NCBI GenBank assembly: GCA_003427395.1
Contig: BFEA01000046.1
Coordinates: 196,181 to 239,540 of the forward strand
DNA length: 43,360 nucleotides
Reading direction: 5' to 3'
DNA from: Chara braunii
Lineage: Eukaryota > Streptophyta > Charophyceae > Charales > Characeae
Made by a program: the position numbers and the translations under genes
The notes under the pieces: generated by a model
Database searches by the model: none
What the model was told of the DNA's origin: nothing
What the model saw: only the letters and a program-made list of their open reading frames with translations
Shown: in pieces, positions 1 to 9,599 of the stretch
Numbering within the stretch: the first letter of the stretch is position 1
Layout: the number at the start of each line of letters is the position of its first letter

Positions 1-745
1 TGATCAGACCAAGGGGAAAGTTCACCGAAACATCTATGAGTGATCTGCTACTCTACCAATCAACAGATGAGTGCAAAACAAGAGTTTGAACTGATCAGAT
101 CAAGGGGAAAGTTCACTGAAACATCCATGAGTGTTGCACTACACTTCCTACTAGTGTATGAGTGAAAAGCACAAGTTTGAGGAGCTCTAATTACCAAGAT
201 TGCACCCCGAATCACCCATGAGTGTTGCGCTACACTACCTACTAGTGTATGAGGGAAAAACACAAGTTTGAGGAGCTCTAATCACCAAGATTGCATCCCG
301 AATCACCCATGAGTGTTGCGCTACACTACGTACTAGTGTATGAGTAAAAAGCACAAGTTTGAGGAGCTCTAATAACCAAGATTGCATCCCGAATCACCCA
401 TGAGTGTTGCGCTACACTACCTACTAGTGTATGAGTGAAAAACACAAGTTTGAGGAGCTCTAATCACCAAGATTGCATCGCGAATCACCCATGAGTGTTC
501 CGCTATACTACGTATTAGTGTATGAGCGAAAAACACAAGGTTGAGGAGCTCTAATCACCAAGATTGCATCCCGAATCACCCATGAGTGTTGCGCTACACT
601 ACCTACTAGTGTATGAGTGAAAAGCACAAGTTTGAGGAACTCTAATCATCAAGATTGCACCCCGAATCATCCTTGAGTATTGCGCTACACTACCTACTAG
701 TGTATGAGTGAAAATCACAAGTGTGAATAGCCCAAAACACAAGCA
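1..745. repeat. 91-bp tandem satellite array
   Basis: Direct comparison shows the same motif recurring every 91 bp. The ATGAGTG phase marker falls at 36, 127, 218, 309, 400, 491 and 582, with a variant at 673. Units from 127 onward are near-identical and carry CTACTAGTGTATGAG and GAGGAGCTCTAAT. The first unit and a half (1-126) are clearly diverged, and the last decays after about 720. The array is cut by the window start, so its true length is unknown. No coding function is suggested. Confidence 0.95.
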
Positions 746-824
746 ATCAACATGAGATCACTCCAAGAAGAATTGGAGCACTCCCTACTAGTATGTGGAT
801 GAAAACAAGAGTTTGATTATCCCA

Positions 825-1085
825 AAGAAGAAGAAGATGAAGAACAAAGAGAAGAAGGAGAAGAGGAAGAGGGAGAAGACTAATGAAGGAGAGGAGAAGG
901 AGATGACGAAGAAGGAGAAGAAGAAGAAGAAGAAGAAGAAGAAGAAGAAGAGGGAGAAGAAGAAGAAGAAGAAGAAGAAGGAGAAGAAGGTGAAGAAGAA
1001 GATGAGGAAGGAGACGAAGAGGAAGATGGAGAAGGAGAAGAGGGTGAAGAGGAAGATGGGAAAGGGGATAGGGAAGAAGATACAT
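825..1085. repeat. GAA/GAAGGA purine-strand microsatellite
   Basis: The plus strand is almost purely A and G for about 260 bases, with pure GAA runs near 915-950 and 955-985 and interspersed GGA and GATGA units. Both strands are open for about 100 codons (Lys/Glu-rich or Phe/Leu-rich), but this is low complexity, not a gene. Homopurine tracts with this symmetry can form intramolecular triplex DNA. Confidence 0.9.
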
Positions 1086-2287
1086 CTTCTTCCCCCCACT
1101 CACCTTACCAATATCTTAGGGATGAAGTCTCGATTTCAATGAGGCTTCCTCTCCTCCTTGCACAACTCCTCCTTGGCTATGGCTACCTCCTCCTTCAAAC
1201 CTTCTCTTCCCCCTCTCCTTCCTCTTCCAAGTTCCCACGGGCTCCTATCACTAAGACTAGGGAGTCCTCCCCTCTAGGAGGGTTAATGGGACTCCTCTCA
1301 GTCTTGCCTTCCTCTCCACTACCCTGGGAGCTATGGCGGACTACCTCCCCCACTACCACTAGCTCGTAGAGCCTCCTCCCACTAGCTCACAACCTCCTCC
1401 AAGCTTCCGGACTGGCAGGGGTTCCCCTCACTACTCTTCAATTGCCTCTAGAGCTCTCATGGGTTCATTTGGGCAGCATGGGCACTCCTCATGCAAGTGT
1501 GAGTGTGGCGGACTGGATCCTCAGCTTATGTAGGCTGGGAACAGCAGTCCGGCCAGCCCTTGGGCCCTCCCAAGTGCCTCAAGGTGAACCGAGGTACCCC
1601 CAAGGCCAATTTTTACCTCTAGGCCTCTCCGGGGGCACCTGGGTCTCTTTTTGCCCAAGTACATGTAGTCCGAGTGGTTGGTACCAACTCGGATTGCCTC
1701 TTCGCCTACCCTGGCCTCTTTCCACCTCACAAATGCTACTCTCTTGGGTCTTAATGCCCAAAGGGCAATTCTACTTGAAAGAAAAAGGTCGAGTGGGTTT
1801 TTTTTCTCGATTTTTTCAGGTTTTGGCCTCCCTTGGGTAGGCCGGACCATTTTTCTAAGTGGTGGCCTACTTTCAGCCTTGGATCTGGCTGAGATCCAAG
1901 GCCAACAATAATCCGTGCTACCCCCTAGTAGCCCTTGCTTCAATTTTGAGCCCCTAAGTCCAATTGTTTTCAATTTTTGATGCATCTGGCTCTTTTTTGG
2001 GGCCAGATGCACTATTTCGTCATTTTCCCTCTTTTGTTTCTTTCCATTTTGGGCTGCCACCTCATTCCGGATCTAGCCGTTTTTTGCCGGCCCACAAAAA
2101 ACGGCTGTTTTCTCTCCACCATGAGATCTGATTTCAGATCCATGGTCCAAAAGAAAACCGGATTTTTTCCTTTTGCATTTCTTTCATTTTTGCCCTTTTA
2201 AATTCAGATTTTGTTGAGATATGGCCCTAAGGGCCATATCTCAGCAATCCGACCTGCACTCCTTGAATCTAGGAGGAGTGAGGTCAT

Positions 2288-2326
2288 CATTGGGACCTGG
2301 CAATCCCTACTGCAGCCATCCCAATG
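2288..2326. other. Stem-loop, copy 1 of a repeated hairpin
   Basis: CATTGGGA pairs with TCCCAATG across a 23-nt loop that contains GGCAATCCCTAC. The same loop core recurs in hairpins at 3750-3791 and 3931-3971, but the arms differ in sequence. Confidence 0.6.
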
Positions 2327-2744
2327 GGCCGGCACACCCTCCTCCACCCATTCCTCCCATTTTGTCTCATTCTCCCTCATTTTTTTCTTTTTTTTTTTCT
2401 CTTTTTCTCTTATTTTTGCTGTGACATGTGTCAACTTGCTGTGCACTCTCTTTCTAGGCGTTAGAACCTTGATTGTGGCCAGGTTCATGGCCGGCTGTTG
2501 GCCGTTACACCCCGGCCCACCAAGTTGGCATGCCCATGTCCCTAGGGGGCTCATTTCCTTCCCGTTTGCCTCCATTTTGAGCCCCCTTGGCTCCGATTTT
2601 TTTTTTGGCTAGCCCGTTCTTCGCTTGGGCCCCCTTGGGCTCTTATTTTCTTGTGCCTAACTAGTCCGAAATACCCTGGACTGCTGGGCAACCCTCCCCT
2701 TATTATTATTTTTTTTGCTCCTCACTCCTGCTTTCACCCGTTTG

Positions 2745-2815
2745 GGCCCCACTAGTGTTGGCACTAGTGATACTAATATTTTCCACCATCGAGATCCTTG
2801 AGCTCGACGACGCCG
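2745..2815. repeat. CACTAGTG module, copy 1
   Basis: Two copies of the 8-bp palindrome CACTAGTG (2750-2757 and 2762-2769) are followed by TACTAATATTTT and an imperfect hairpin (TCGAGATC with GAGCTCGA). The same arrangement, with substituted bases, lies at 4375-4445. It is probably part of a duplicated LTR. Confidence 0.7.
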
Positions 2816-3208
2816 TTTATTTCCCATGACCACTCCCCACCTTAGCTAGAGGTCTCCCCCTCGGGACACCACAAGTTCCCGCCGCTTCCCATGCTAGTCC
2901 CATTTTTTCGCTTCGCCTGTTGTGCCGTCGACAGGGCCCATTTACTGACAATTTTTGTTTGGCCCCCTTTGGTCTCCGGCGTCATCCCGGTTGACGTCCA
3001 ATTTTTATTTGGGACTTCTCATGTCCTCGGCAGTCCTGTTTTATTATTTTTTTCATGTATCCTTGTTCCGTCAATGCTTTCCCGGCTGCGGGGCCCCCGC
3101 CGTATCGTCGTCATCTTACCGTCATACTCCCCTAGTGCCGCGGCGTCATTTTCTAGTGTTTTTCGGGCGTGCTGCGGCCCATTTGCCCTTGGTCCGGGCA
3201 TCCTAGCG

Positions 3209-3230
3209 CAGTCCGCAATTTCTCGGACTG
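3209..3230. other. CAGTCCG/CGGACTG hairpin, copy 1
   Basis: A perfect 7-bp stem with an 8-nt loop (CAATTTCT). Related hairpins with the same stem core and an 8-nt loop are at 3369-3392, 3531-3553 and 4131-4152. Confidence 0.65.
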
Positions 3231-3368
3231 TATTCACACCAATCTTGCCAGCCCTACAGCCCCACAGCATGTCACAAGCCCAAGGAAAATAAGTCGTCAA
3301 TTTCCCTAAGACATCTGGTTCATTTTCGACTCCCGGAGCCCCAAAATCTTGAGTTTGTCCCTCCTTAT

Positions 3369-3392
3369 GCAGTCCGTTGTAGCTCGGACTGC
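3369..3392. other. GCAGTCCG/CGGACTGC hairpin, copy 2
   Basis: A perfect 8-bp stem with an 8-nt loop (TTGTAGCT). The longest-stem member of the four-member family in this block. Confidence 0.7.
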
Positions 3393-3530
3393 AGTAGGGG
3401 TTGTTTTCATTGTTCTAGTGCCCCTCAACTAGCCTTCTACGAAAAGAAAATCAGGCGGCCACTTCCCAAGTGCATCAGGCCTCAATTTTGGTTCCCGGAG
3501 CACTTAAAACTTGATTTTAGCCTCCCCTAT

Positions 3531-3553
3531 GCAATCCGTTATTTTTCGGTTGC
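3531..3553. other. GCAATCCG/CGGTTGC hairpin, copy 3
   Basis: The stem pairs with one bulged T and the loop is TTATTTTT. The G-to-A change in the left arm is matched by a C-to-T change in the right arm relative to copy 2. Confidence 0.55.
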
Positions 3554-3703
3554 ATGGGGCCTTGTTTTCTTTTAAATTTCTCAACATAAACCAAAGAAAA
3601 ACATGGTCCTTTGTAACCGCCACATTGCCCAAGTGAATCTGGTCAAAAATCCTTCCCCTAGGTGGCCGTTTTTGTCCGTTAGTGCCCTTTTGACTTTCCT
3701 CCT

Positions 3704-3738
<35 letters not shown>

Positions 3739-3740
<2 letters not shown>

Positions 3741-4075
3741 ACTTGTGGACAGTTGGGACTTGGCAATCCCTACTTGCTGCAGTCCCAACTGACGGCCAAC
3801 TCACTCATCCTCTCTCACCTCCTTTTTCTTTTTCTTTTCTTTTTATTTGTGCATGCCCAGTGTCAACTAACCGTTAATGCCTTTTTCTCAATTTTCTTTT
3901 CTTTTCTTTTTCTTTTTTTCCACTTGTGGACAGTTGGGACTTGGGAGTCCCTACTTGCTGCAGTCCCTACTAACAGCCAACTCACTCACTCTCTCTCACC
4001 TCCCTTGTCTCATTCTCCCTTATTTTCTTTTTCTTTTTCTTTTTCTTTTTGCTTGCCAAGTGTCAACTAGTCGTT
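3739..4075. repeat. 180-bp tandem duplication with 11-bp stem-loop
   Basis: The sequence beginning CCACTTGTGGACAGTTGGGA at 3739 recurs at 3919, a period of 180 bp. The first copy contains a perfect 11-bp stem (CAGTTGGGACT 3750-3760, AGTCCCAACTG 3781-3791). In the second copy the right arm has decayed. T-rich tracts precede each copy. Confidence 0.8.
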
Positions 4076-4130
4076 AAGGCCCTTTTCCTACCTCTTCCTC
4101 TTAGTTTTGACCCTTCCTATGCCCAAGGGC

Positions 4131-4152
4131 CAGTCCGTTATTTTTCGGGCTG
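4131..4152. other. CAGTCCG/CGGGCTG hairpin, copy 4
   Basis: A 7-bp stem with one G-T pair and loop TTATTTTT, identical in loop to copy 3. Confidence 0.55.
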
Positions 4153-4374
4153 CAGTTGTGGCCCTTCCTTGCCCTTGGGAGCCACTGTTAGCCCCTCTCT
4201 CTTCCAAACAGTAGGCCCCCATGCACCGATTTTCTCCGGGAGGCCTATTTTTCCCATTGAGCCCCTACGGCTCAAGTTTCCTTGAGGGAGGCCAATCCGA
4301 GATTTTATGGATTGCTCCCATGCCTCTAGCACTTGTTTTCTTTACTTTTTATTTTTCTTTTGGCCCTCCCGCTC

Positions 4375-4445
4375 GCTCCCACTAGTGCTTGCACTAGTGG
4401 TGCTAATATTTTTGGCCGTCAAGATCTCCGATCTTGATGGTGCAA
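4375..4445. repeat. CACTAGTG module, copy 2
   Basis: Palindromes at 4380-4387 and 4392-4399 are followed by TGCTAATATTTTT and a perfect 8-bp hairpin (TCAAGATC 4419-4426, loop TCC, GATCTTGA 4430-4437). It is the diverged partner of 2745-2815, about 1.63 kb away. Confidence 0.7.
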
Positions 4446-4619
4446 CTTGCTTTATTTTTTTTTTGCACCATACGTTGTTTCGCAATTTTCCCTTGGGACG
4501 CCACAGGTCCCCGCCACTTGTTCCGCGACACTAGTCCCCGACACTAGTCCCGCCGGTATCCGTCCCGCTGGTACCTGTCCCGCCGGGTGTCCCGCTGATA
4601 CCGCATTTTTTTGCTTAGT

Positions 4620-5170
4620 CTCTCATGGTCCCCGGCACTAGTCCCATCGGTGCCACGTGGTCCCCGACACTCAACTCATAAATGTCACCCCTTTGCTTGC
4701 TCCCAGGCGATCCCCGACACCTGACCCATTGGTGCCGCCCCTTTGCTAGGCCCCACGTGACCCCCGACTCTTTGTCCCGCCGGTACCTCATCTTCTCTTG
4801 GTCTCCGGTGGTCCTCGGCACATTGTTCCACCGGCACCACATCTTGTCTTGGTCTCACGTGGTCCCCGGCACAGTGTCCCGCCGACACCACATCTTCTCT
4901 TGGTCTCACGTGGTCCCCGACACTTTGTCCCGCCGGTACCACATCTTCTCTTGGTCTCTCGTGGTCCCCGACATATTGTCCCGCCGGCACCACATCTTCT
5001 CTTGGTCTCACGTGGTCCCCGGCACATTGTCCCGCCGGCACCACATCTTCTCTTGGTCTCACGTGGTCCCCGACACATTGTCCCACCGACACCACATCTT
5101 CTCTTGGTCTCACGTGGTCCCCGACACTTTGTCCCGCCGGTACCACATCTTCTCTTGGTCTCATGGCCCC
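4620..5170. repeat. 51-bp tandem repeat array
   Basis: The unit CATCTTCTCTTGGTCTCACG plus GTGGTCCCCGACACTTTGTC plus CCGCCGGTACC is repeated about seven times from 4788, with decayed copies upstream to about 4620. Because 51 is a multiple of three and the unit is stop-free in several frames, long open frames with a 17-residue period appear on both strands. This is a repeat effect and no protein is proposed. Confidence 0.9.
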
Positions 5171-5393
5171 CTTGCCGCTGCGCCCTGACGGCCCACTTGG
5201 CCTGGCTACGTTTTCCCGTGCCGGCGCCTTACGTCCTATTCCCTCTTAGTTCAAGGTTCCTAACAACTTCGAGCAGCCTCTAGCTCCCTAGCGCTTGCAC
5301 TTACACCTTCGATTCTTCCAACATTCTTGCCTCCGGTTTTCTCTGTCGTGCACAAATTGGTCATATACAATCTCTCGAGTGACGGGAAGTCAT

Positions 5394-5413
5394 TCGGGAC
5401 TCACCAGTCCCGA
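5394..5413. other. LTR-edge inverted repeat of M2
   Basis: A perfect 8-bp stem with a 4-nt loop (TCGGGACT, CACC, AGTCCCGA) lies four bases inside the predicted M2 LTR start at 5417, read on the minus strand. Confidence 0.6.
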
Positions 5414-5417
5414 CACA

Positions 5418-5450
5418 TTCCCCCCACTCATTCGTGATGTCCTCATCGCG
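5418..5450 (-). promoter_or_regulatory. Polypurine tract with upstream hairpin, element M2
   Basis: On the minus strand a stem-loop (CGCGATG, loop AGGA, CATCACG; 5450-5433, one G-T pair) is followed by GAGTGGGGGGAA and then TGTGTCGGGA. This is the usual order of polypurine tract and 3' LTR start for LTR retroelements, where the tract primes plus-strand DNA. The same arrangement is at 6649-6685. Assignment rests on this layout only. Confidence 0.6.
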
Positions 5451-5649
5451 CACCAGTCCATGGTCAGTGGGAATTTTGGAGTGATAGACAGACGGAGGAG
5501 GGGGGATGGGGTGAGATGGGTAGTTAGCTTGCCAGGGTTCTTTTTGTCCTTTCTCATTCTTTTCTCGGGGTTTTCCTTCAATTATCCGCCCCTTGGGGTG
5601 GAGGAGGGTATGGGGGAGTCAATGGTTCTTCTTCGGCTTCTCTTTTCCC

Positions 5650-6183
5650 TCAGCTTAGACCAGGTTGCTCATTTCTATCATAGCTCTGCCTCTTTATCTT
5701 CCCCTCAATCGAGACACGAACTTCCTCTTCAGTCAACTCTGTATATCCAGCAGGGTAACCCATAATTCTTTCAACTTCAGTAACATGAAGTAGACGAGGC
5801 TCTCCTCGCTTCATGCACTTAACTGCTGGCACGCTGACTTTATTTCCAGGGCGACAATTTGTTGTCATAACACAATTGGTTTTCTCATTATATGTTTTGG
5901 CATTGTTGATAACAAATTGTAGGCCAGTTTTCGGTTGTGACTCAATGTCAGGCATTTGCTCTGGAAGGGGGTTGTTCGTCCAGTACAACCACCGCCTTTG
6001 TTGTGGCACTACCCACTTCAAATCACTGACCACAAACACAATTTCCCCTAAATGCTTCGTAATCTCAAATCTATCTTCCTAGTTCATTGAGAAAACATTC
6101 TCGAGCAGACACCATTCTGGTTTCGTCTCATTCATTACTCTAAGATCGTCCACAAATAATCTGCTTTTCGGCCCGTGCAATCC
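5650..6183 (-). pseudogene. DNMT3-type cytosine-5 methyltransferase fragment, in a retroelement
   Basis: The minus-strand frame from 6183 is open apart from one TAG at 6081-6079. In order it shows HGPKSRLFVDDLRVMNETKP, then WCLLENV (the ENV motif IV region), PQQRRWLYWTNNPLP (matching the RARYFWGNLP region of DNMT3 enzymes), TNCVMTTN, and RLLHVTEVERIMGYPAGYTE (matching the target-recognition/motif IX-X part, where animal DNMT3 has a glutamate-arginine followed by G-[FY]-P). The catalytic PCN/PCQ loop and the SAM-binding N-terminal part are missing, so only about 175 residues of a domain near 280 remain. It ends about 200 bp upstream of the M2 polypurine tract on the same strand, the place where LTR elements carry extra genes. 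Homology is judged by eye. It could instead be a host exon captured by chance. Confidence 0.7.
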
Positions 6184-6189
6184 ATGTTT

Positions 6190-6620
6190 TCAGTACAACT
6201 TTTCCTCTCCCCGAGGCTCAGGCTTAGCCAAATCCACATGCATTTTTCAGGGTCATTCTTCCCGGCTTTTCTCAGGTCCTGCCCATTTCGCATGCATATC
6301 ACCCCTTTGTCCTTTCTTGCTTCTTTCTTAACTTTCCATGTACCGTACTCAGTTCATCCCTTGTGCACTTCTCTTCTTAGGCACCTTGTTAGGCTTTCTT
6401 CTCAAGCCCATGCAAGCCAATTACTCGTTCATTTCTCAACCTGCCAGTCCTTTTCTTAGGTCCATGCAAAGTCAATTATACCGATCTTTTCTTTCCTGGT
6501 CGTCTTGCCAGACCCCCTTTTCTCAGACCCATGTAAAACCAATTACAAGTCTTTTTCTTTTCTGGACGTCTTGCCAGACCCTTTTTCTCAGGCCCATACA
6601 AGCCAATTACAAGTTTTTTT
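6190..6620. repeat. Degenerate tandem repeats, CCCATGCAAGCCAATTAC type
   Basis: The motif CCATGCAAGCCAATTAC recurs in varying form at 6407, 6461, 6528 and 6593, spaced 54, 67 and 65 bp, and is linked by TTTTCTCAGG and CTTGCCAGACC. Weaker versions extend back to about 6200. No coding sequence was recognised. Confidence 0.65.
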
Positions 6621-6648
6621 TCCATGCGTATTTATTGGTAGATGGCAC

Positions 6649-6685
6649 ACCTTCCCCCCACTCAAAACGCGATGTCCCCATCGCG
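6649..6685 (-). promoter_or_regulatory. Polypurine tract with upstream hairpin, element M1
   Basis: On the minus strand a perfect 7-bp stem with a GNRA-type loop (CGCGATG, GGGA, CATCGCG; 6685-6668) is followed by TTTTGAGTGGGGGGAAGG and then TGTGCCATC. The tract is at 6663-6651 and the LTR start at about 6649. It closely matches the M2 site at 5418-5450, so the two elements are related at this end. Confidence 0.65.
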
Positions 6686-7569
6686 CGACTGGTCCTCACT
6701 CGGATGTACGAGACCTTTGGCCCGCTGACTGAGTCAAGGACGTAAGCCCACTCGCTTCACAAAGGAGGGGTGATAATTTCCTCCCCAGCGGGTGGCACCT
6801 CATCCTTCCACTTAGTCCGACCTTTCTTCTCTTGCGTGGAAAACACCAATACTAAGGTTCCTCCTCACGTCTGGCAGGCAGGTCCAATCCAAGTCTTTCA
6901 GGGCCTCGTCTAACCGTAAGAGCGTTCATTGCGAATCGTTCCTCCCGAGTGGTAATTTTCTGGATTCCGGCCTCCTCCTTTCAAGAGAGTTGGGGCTCTC
7001 AATTAGTCCGCGAGTGTAGTTACGAAGACCTCGCAATTAGTCCCGAGACGGTTGTAATGTTCCGGCAGGGCAGTGCCAATGCCCTGTGGTGGTGGCGGAC
7101 TCCACCCGGTACCTCGCCCAACCTCTACCCTTGGACAGTGCCGCCCAATTTAGCGCGGGCAGCCGTGGTCCGACCCAAACGGCCATGGCACCCCTCTATG
7201 ACATGGCGTGTGGTTGGAGAGTAGCAAAATAGACTAGATGAGAATGATTCTCTCGCCCATTTGCTTCTCTCACCCTTTGACATTTAGGCGTTCAACAGGA
7301 GGCGCAGTTTGAACTCCCCGACTAGAGCTCATTGTCGGAGTTGGTTCCGGACGGGCAACACCGATCCAAGTGGTAGGTGCGTTGGTCCCTTAACCCTCAT
7401 CCCCTTAAAAGAGGAACAGGTCGCGCTGAGACTTTTTTCCTCAAAGGGATAGAGGTCTTGAGGTCGCGGTGCAAGCACCGGTATCCCCCTCTTGCTGAGG
7501 CCAAAGACCAGAAAAAGAGAAAATTCATTTCAAGGTTATTTCCAAGTTCATTTCAGGTTGCCTAGGGTC

Positions 7570-7870
7570 CCCCACTTATGCAATGCAATTTCCAATGCTC
7601 ATTCCAATTCCAAGGCTCAATCTCATTTCAATATTCAATCCAATACCAGGGTTCAATCCGGCTCTAATACTCAGTCCAATACCAAGGTTCAATCAGTTTC
7701 CAATACTCAGTCCAATACCAAGGCTCAATCAGGCTCCAATGCTTCGTCCACTACCAAAGCTCATTCCAGTATCTTTCCCAATGCTGAGTCCAATATCTTT
7801 TCCAAAGCTGAGTCCAATATCTTTTCCAAGGCTAAGTCCAATATCTTTTTCCAAGGCTTAGCTCTTTCCA
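7570..7870. repeat. 12-bp-modular tandem repeat
   Basis: TCCAATACCAAGG/TCCAATATCTTTTCC units recur with spacings of 36 bp (7636, 7672, 7708) and then 24 bp (7786, 7810, 7834). Because all spacings are multiples of 12, frames stay open on both strands, giving Ser/Asn-rich plus-strand and IGLSLGKD-type minus-strand periodic peptides. No evidence supports translation. Confidence 0.75.
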
Positions 7871-7949
7871 ATCTCATGCCTCTCAAGCAACCATGCAAGG
7901 GGACCCCAGTGCCAATTCCAAAGAATGACCCTTGTCAGGGGTCATTCCA

Positions 7950-8110
7950 AACAACCTGGTTAGGGTCGCTCTTTCCAATTTCAAGTCGAACAGCCTGGTT
8001 AGGGTCATTCTTATCCATGCTAATCGGAAAGCCTGGTTATGATAATCCTTATCCATTTCCATTGGACAGCCTGGTTAAGGCCATCCTTATCCATTCCAAT
8101 GTTAGCACCC
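7950..8110. repeat. 38-39 bp tandem repeat
   Basis: The motif CCTGGTTAGGGTC recurs at 7955, 7994, 8032 and 8070, each followed by a form of CTTATCCATTCCAAT. The four copies have drifted. Confidence 0.75.
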
Positions 8111-9599
8111 GAGGGGGTGGGCCTCGAGGACACGGATCCTATTTCTGTCTCGGAGGTTAGAAGACGGTCATTTCTTGGGTTTTACGCATGCTTTGCCTTT
8201 TGTCTTTTGTCAGTCATCATTCTCATGTCCATACATACACCCGACTTAGCGTCTAGTGCTCAAATTGAGGCTCGCAACCCCAAGCAGCACTAGCCCACCC
8301 GGTCGTTCAGCCATTGCGGAGGGTGTTTGTTCAATCAATATTTATTTTCTCTTTCCAACCTCTCATGCCCCTCATTGCTTGTGAAGTTGGTTTTGACCGG
8401 TTGGATTAGGCTCTTAGGGAAGAGGGTTCTTTGCGCCTCTTTACCCATAGGTCCCCTAACCTCTCTTATACTTACATTCACTATCTGACTTTCCTCAACA
8501 AGCCAAATTTATAGCCTTTTTCCCAAAATACAATCTTTGTTTTTTGCATGATCCAAAATACAACCGCCCCGTTTAATCCTATACCAAAATTTTTTTTATC
8601 AACCCTTATCTTGCAGAAACCTTTCGAGGTGGCTTGTTAGCAGGAAGCGACTCGAAAACTTGCTCATCCGTGTTAAGTCTCGACTTCTCCCTGCCTCATT
8701 TACTTTTAGCAACCTGATTTTCATTGGTCAAGTCCTACCACTCATGTTCCTAACAAGCGTTTGCCAAGCTCACACCATGCCTATTCTTTTTTGTTGCCAC
8801 CTGTCCTTATCCCAATGTCTCAGCAAGTACCGAATATTTTAGAATAGCTTGCGCGACAGGTAGCGTCTAGAGATCAACATCAGCTTGTCCTGCCCTTGTC
8901 AATTTTTGAATAATCCAGACCTTATCTCAAAGGACGACCGAGATGACCAGTTCACCGTCTTCTATCCCACATACAACTTGCATACACAATTTCTCTTACC
9001 GCGACTCAATTTTCCCTTCCTGGTTCCTTGTCCCATAGCCTTTTCAAGTTTCTTTAATTGCAAGGGCGTATCCCAGCCTAACTTATAAGCAAGAATATCT
9101 ATCCTTTCCTTCCTGCGGATACCTCAAATGTCCTTTCATCATGGAAAGTTGGCACTGTGACCGACTCGCCCCTCCTCATCTCTCTTCCGACCCTGATGGC
9201 CCAGACGTCACATTAACCCATTGATAAAACCACTGGCTGCATAATTGCCCAAAAATCCTTATGCCACTTTGTAACATTCCTCTACGATTATCAACCTAAG
9301 GTCCTCCTTCCGCCTTCTAACTTGGCTACTTCCTCTGCCTCTCTCTCCCAATAGGTATCGATAGCTTTGCGATGATCTCCTCAACCCCCCCCCTTTTTTT
9401 TTTTTTTTGCTTTTTTTTTTTGCGTTCCCGCTTCTGGTCCTCGACCACCCTTGCCCTCACAACCTCCGGTCCTCACGTCGCATCGCTCATCTTGGTGCCC
9501 TTTCGCTGTTGAGGTCCAGTCGTGTCCGTCCTTCCTTTCTCAAGCGGCGGTCTTGTCCTACCTACGACCCCGCTTCTTCTCGTGGTTACATGTCGGCCC

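Larger units (their letters stand above)
1090..5417 (-). mobile_element. Pyrimidine-rich block, probable 3' LTR of minus-strand element M2
   Basis: No protein domain is recognisable in any frame. The plus strand is C/T-rich with T runs (for example 3710-3737). The block ends at 5417, directly after a polypurine tract read on the minus strand (5418-5430), with TGTG at the boundary as expected for an LTR start. It contains duplicated modules (2745-2815 with 4375-4445; 3739-3900 with 3919-4075), several hairpins and the 51-bp array. The far end of this LTR could not be placed, so the left boundary is a guess. A simple compound repeat is the alternative. Confidence 0.45.
6690..9570 (-). mobile_element. 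Decayed internal region of minus-strand element M1
   Basis: This stretch lies between the M1 polypurine tract and the M1 gag remnant, where protease, reverse transcriptase and integrase should be. Minus-strand translation gives only short open pieces broken by stops. I saw no DSG, YxDD or zinc-binding integrase motif. Internal tandem repeats (7570-8110) take up part of it. Either pol is deleted or it is decayed beyond recognition by eye. A T-rich run lies at 9393-9421. Confidence 0.45.

Noticed and set aside
747-1142. Open frames of about 100-118 codons on both strands
   Set aside because: They are translations of the GAA-rich tract (poly Lys/Glu, poly Leu, poly Phe), without complex sequence.
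1521-2060. 179-codon minus-strand frame
   Set aside because: No recognisable motif, in a compositionally skewed block where C/T-rich DNA suppresses stops on one strand.
4685-5170. CRISPR-like regular array
   Set aside because: No distinct spacers: the whole 51-bp unit is repeated, in a eukaryotic retroelement setting.
4682-5283. Open frames of 96-168 codons with a 17-residue period on both strands
   Set aside because: A consequence of the 51-bp stop-free repeat; several frames are equally open.
7492-8160. 222-codon Ser/Asn-rich plus-strand frame
   Set aside because: It follows the 12-bp-modular repeat, and retroelement features around it are on the other strand.
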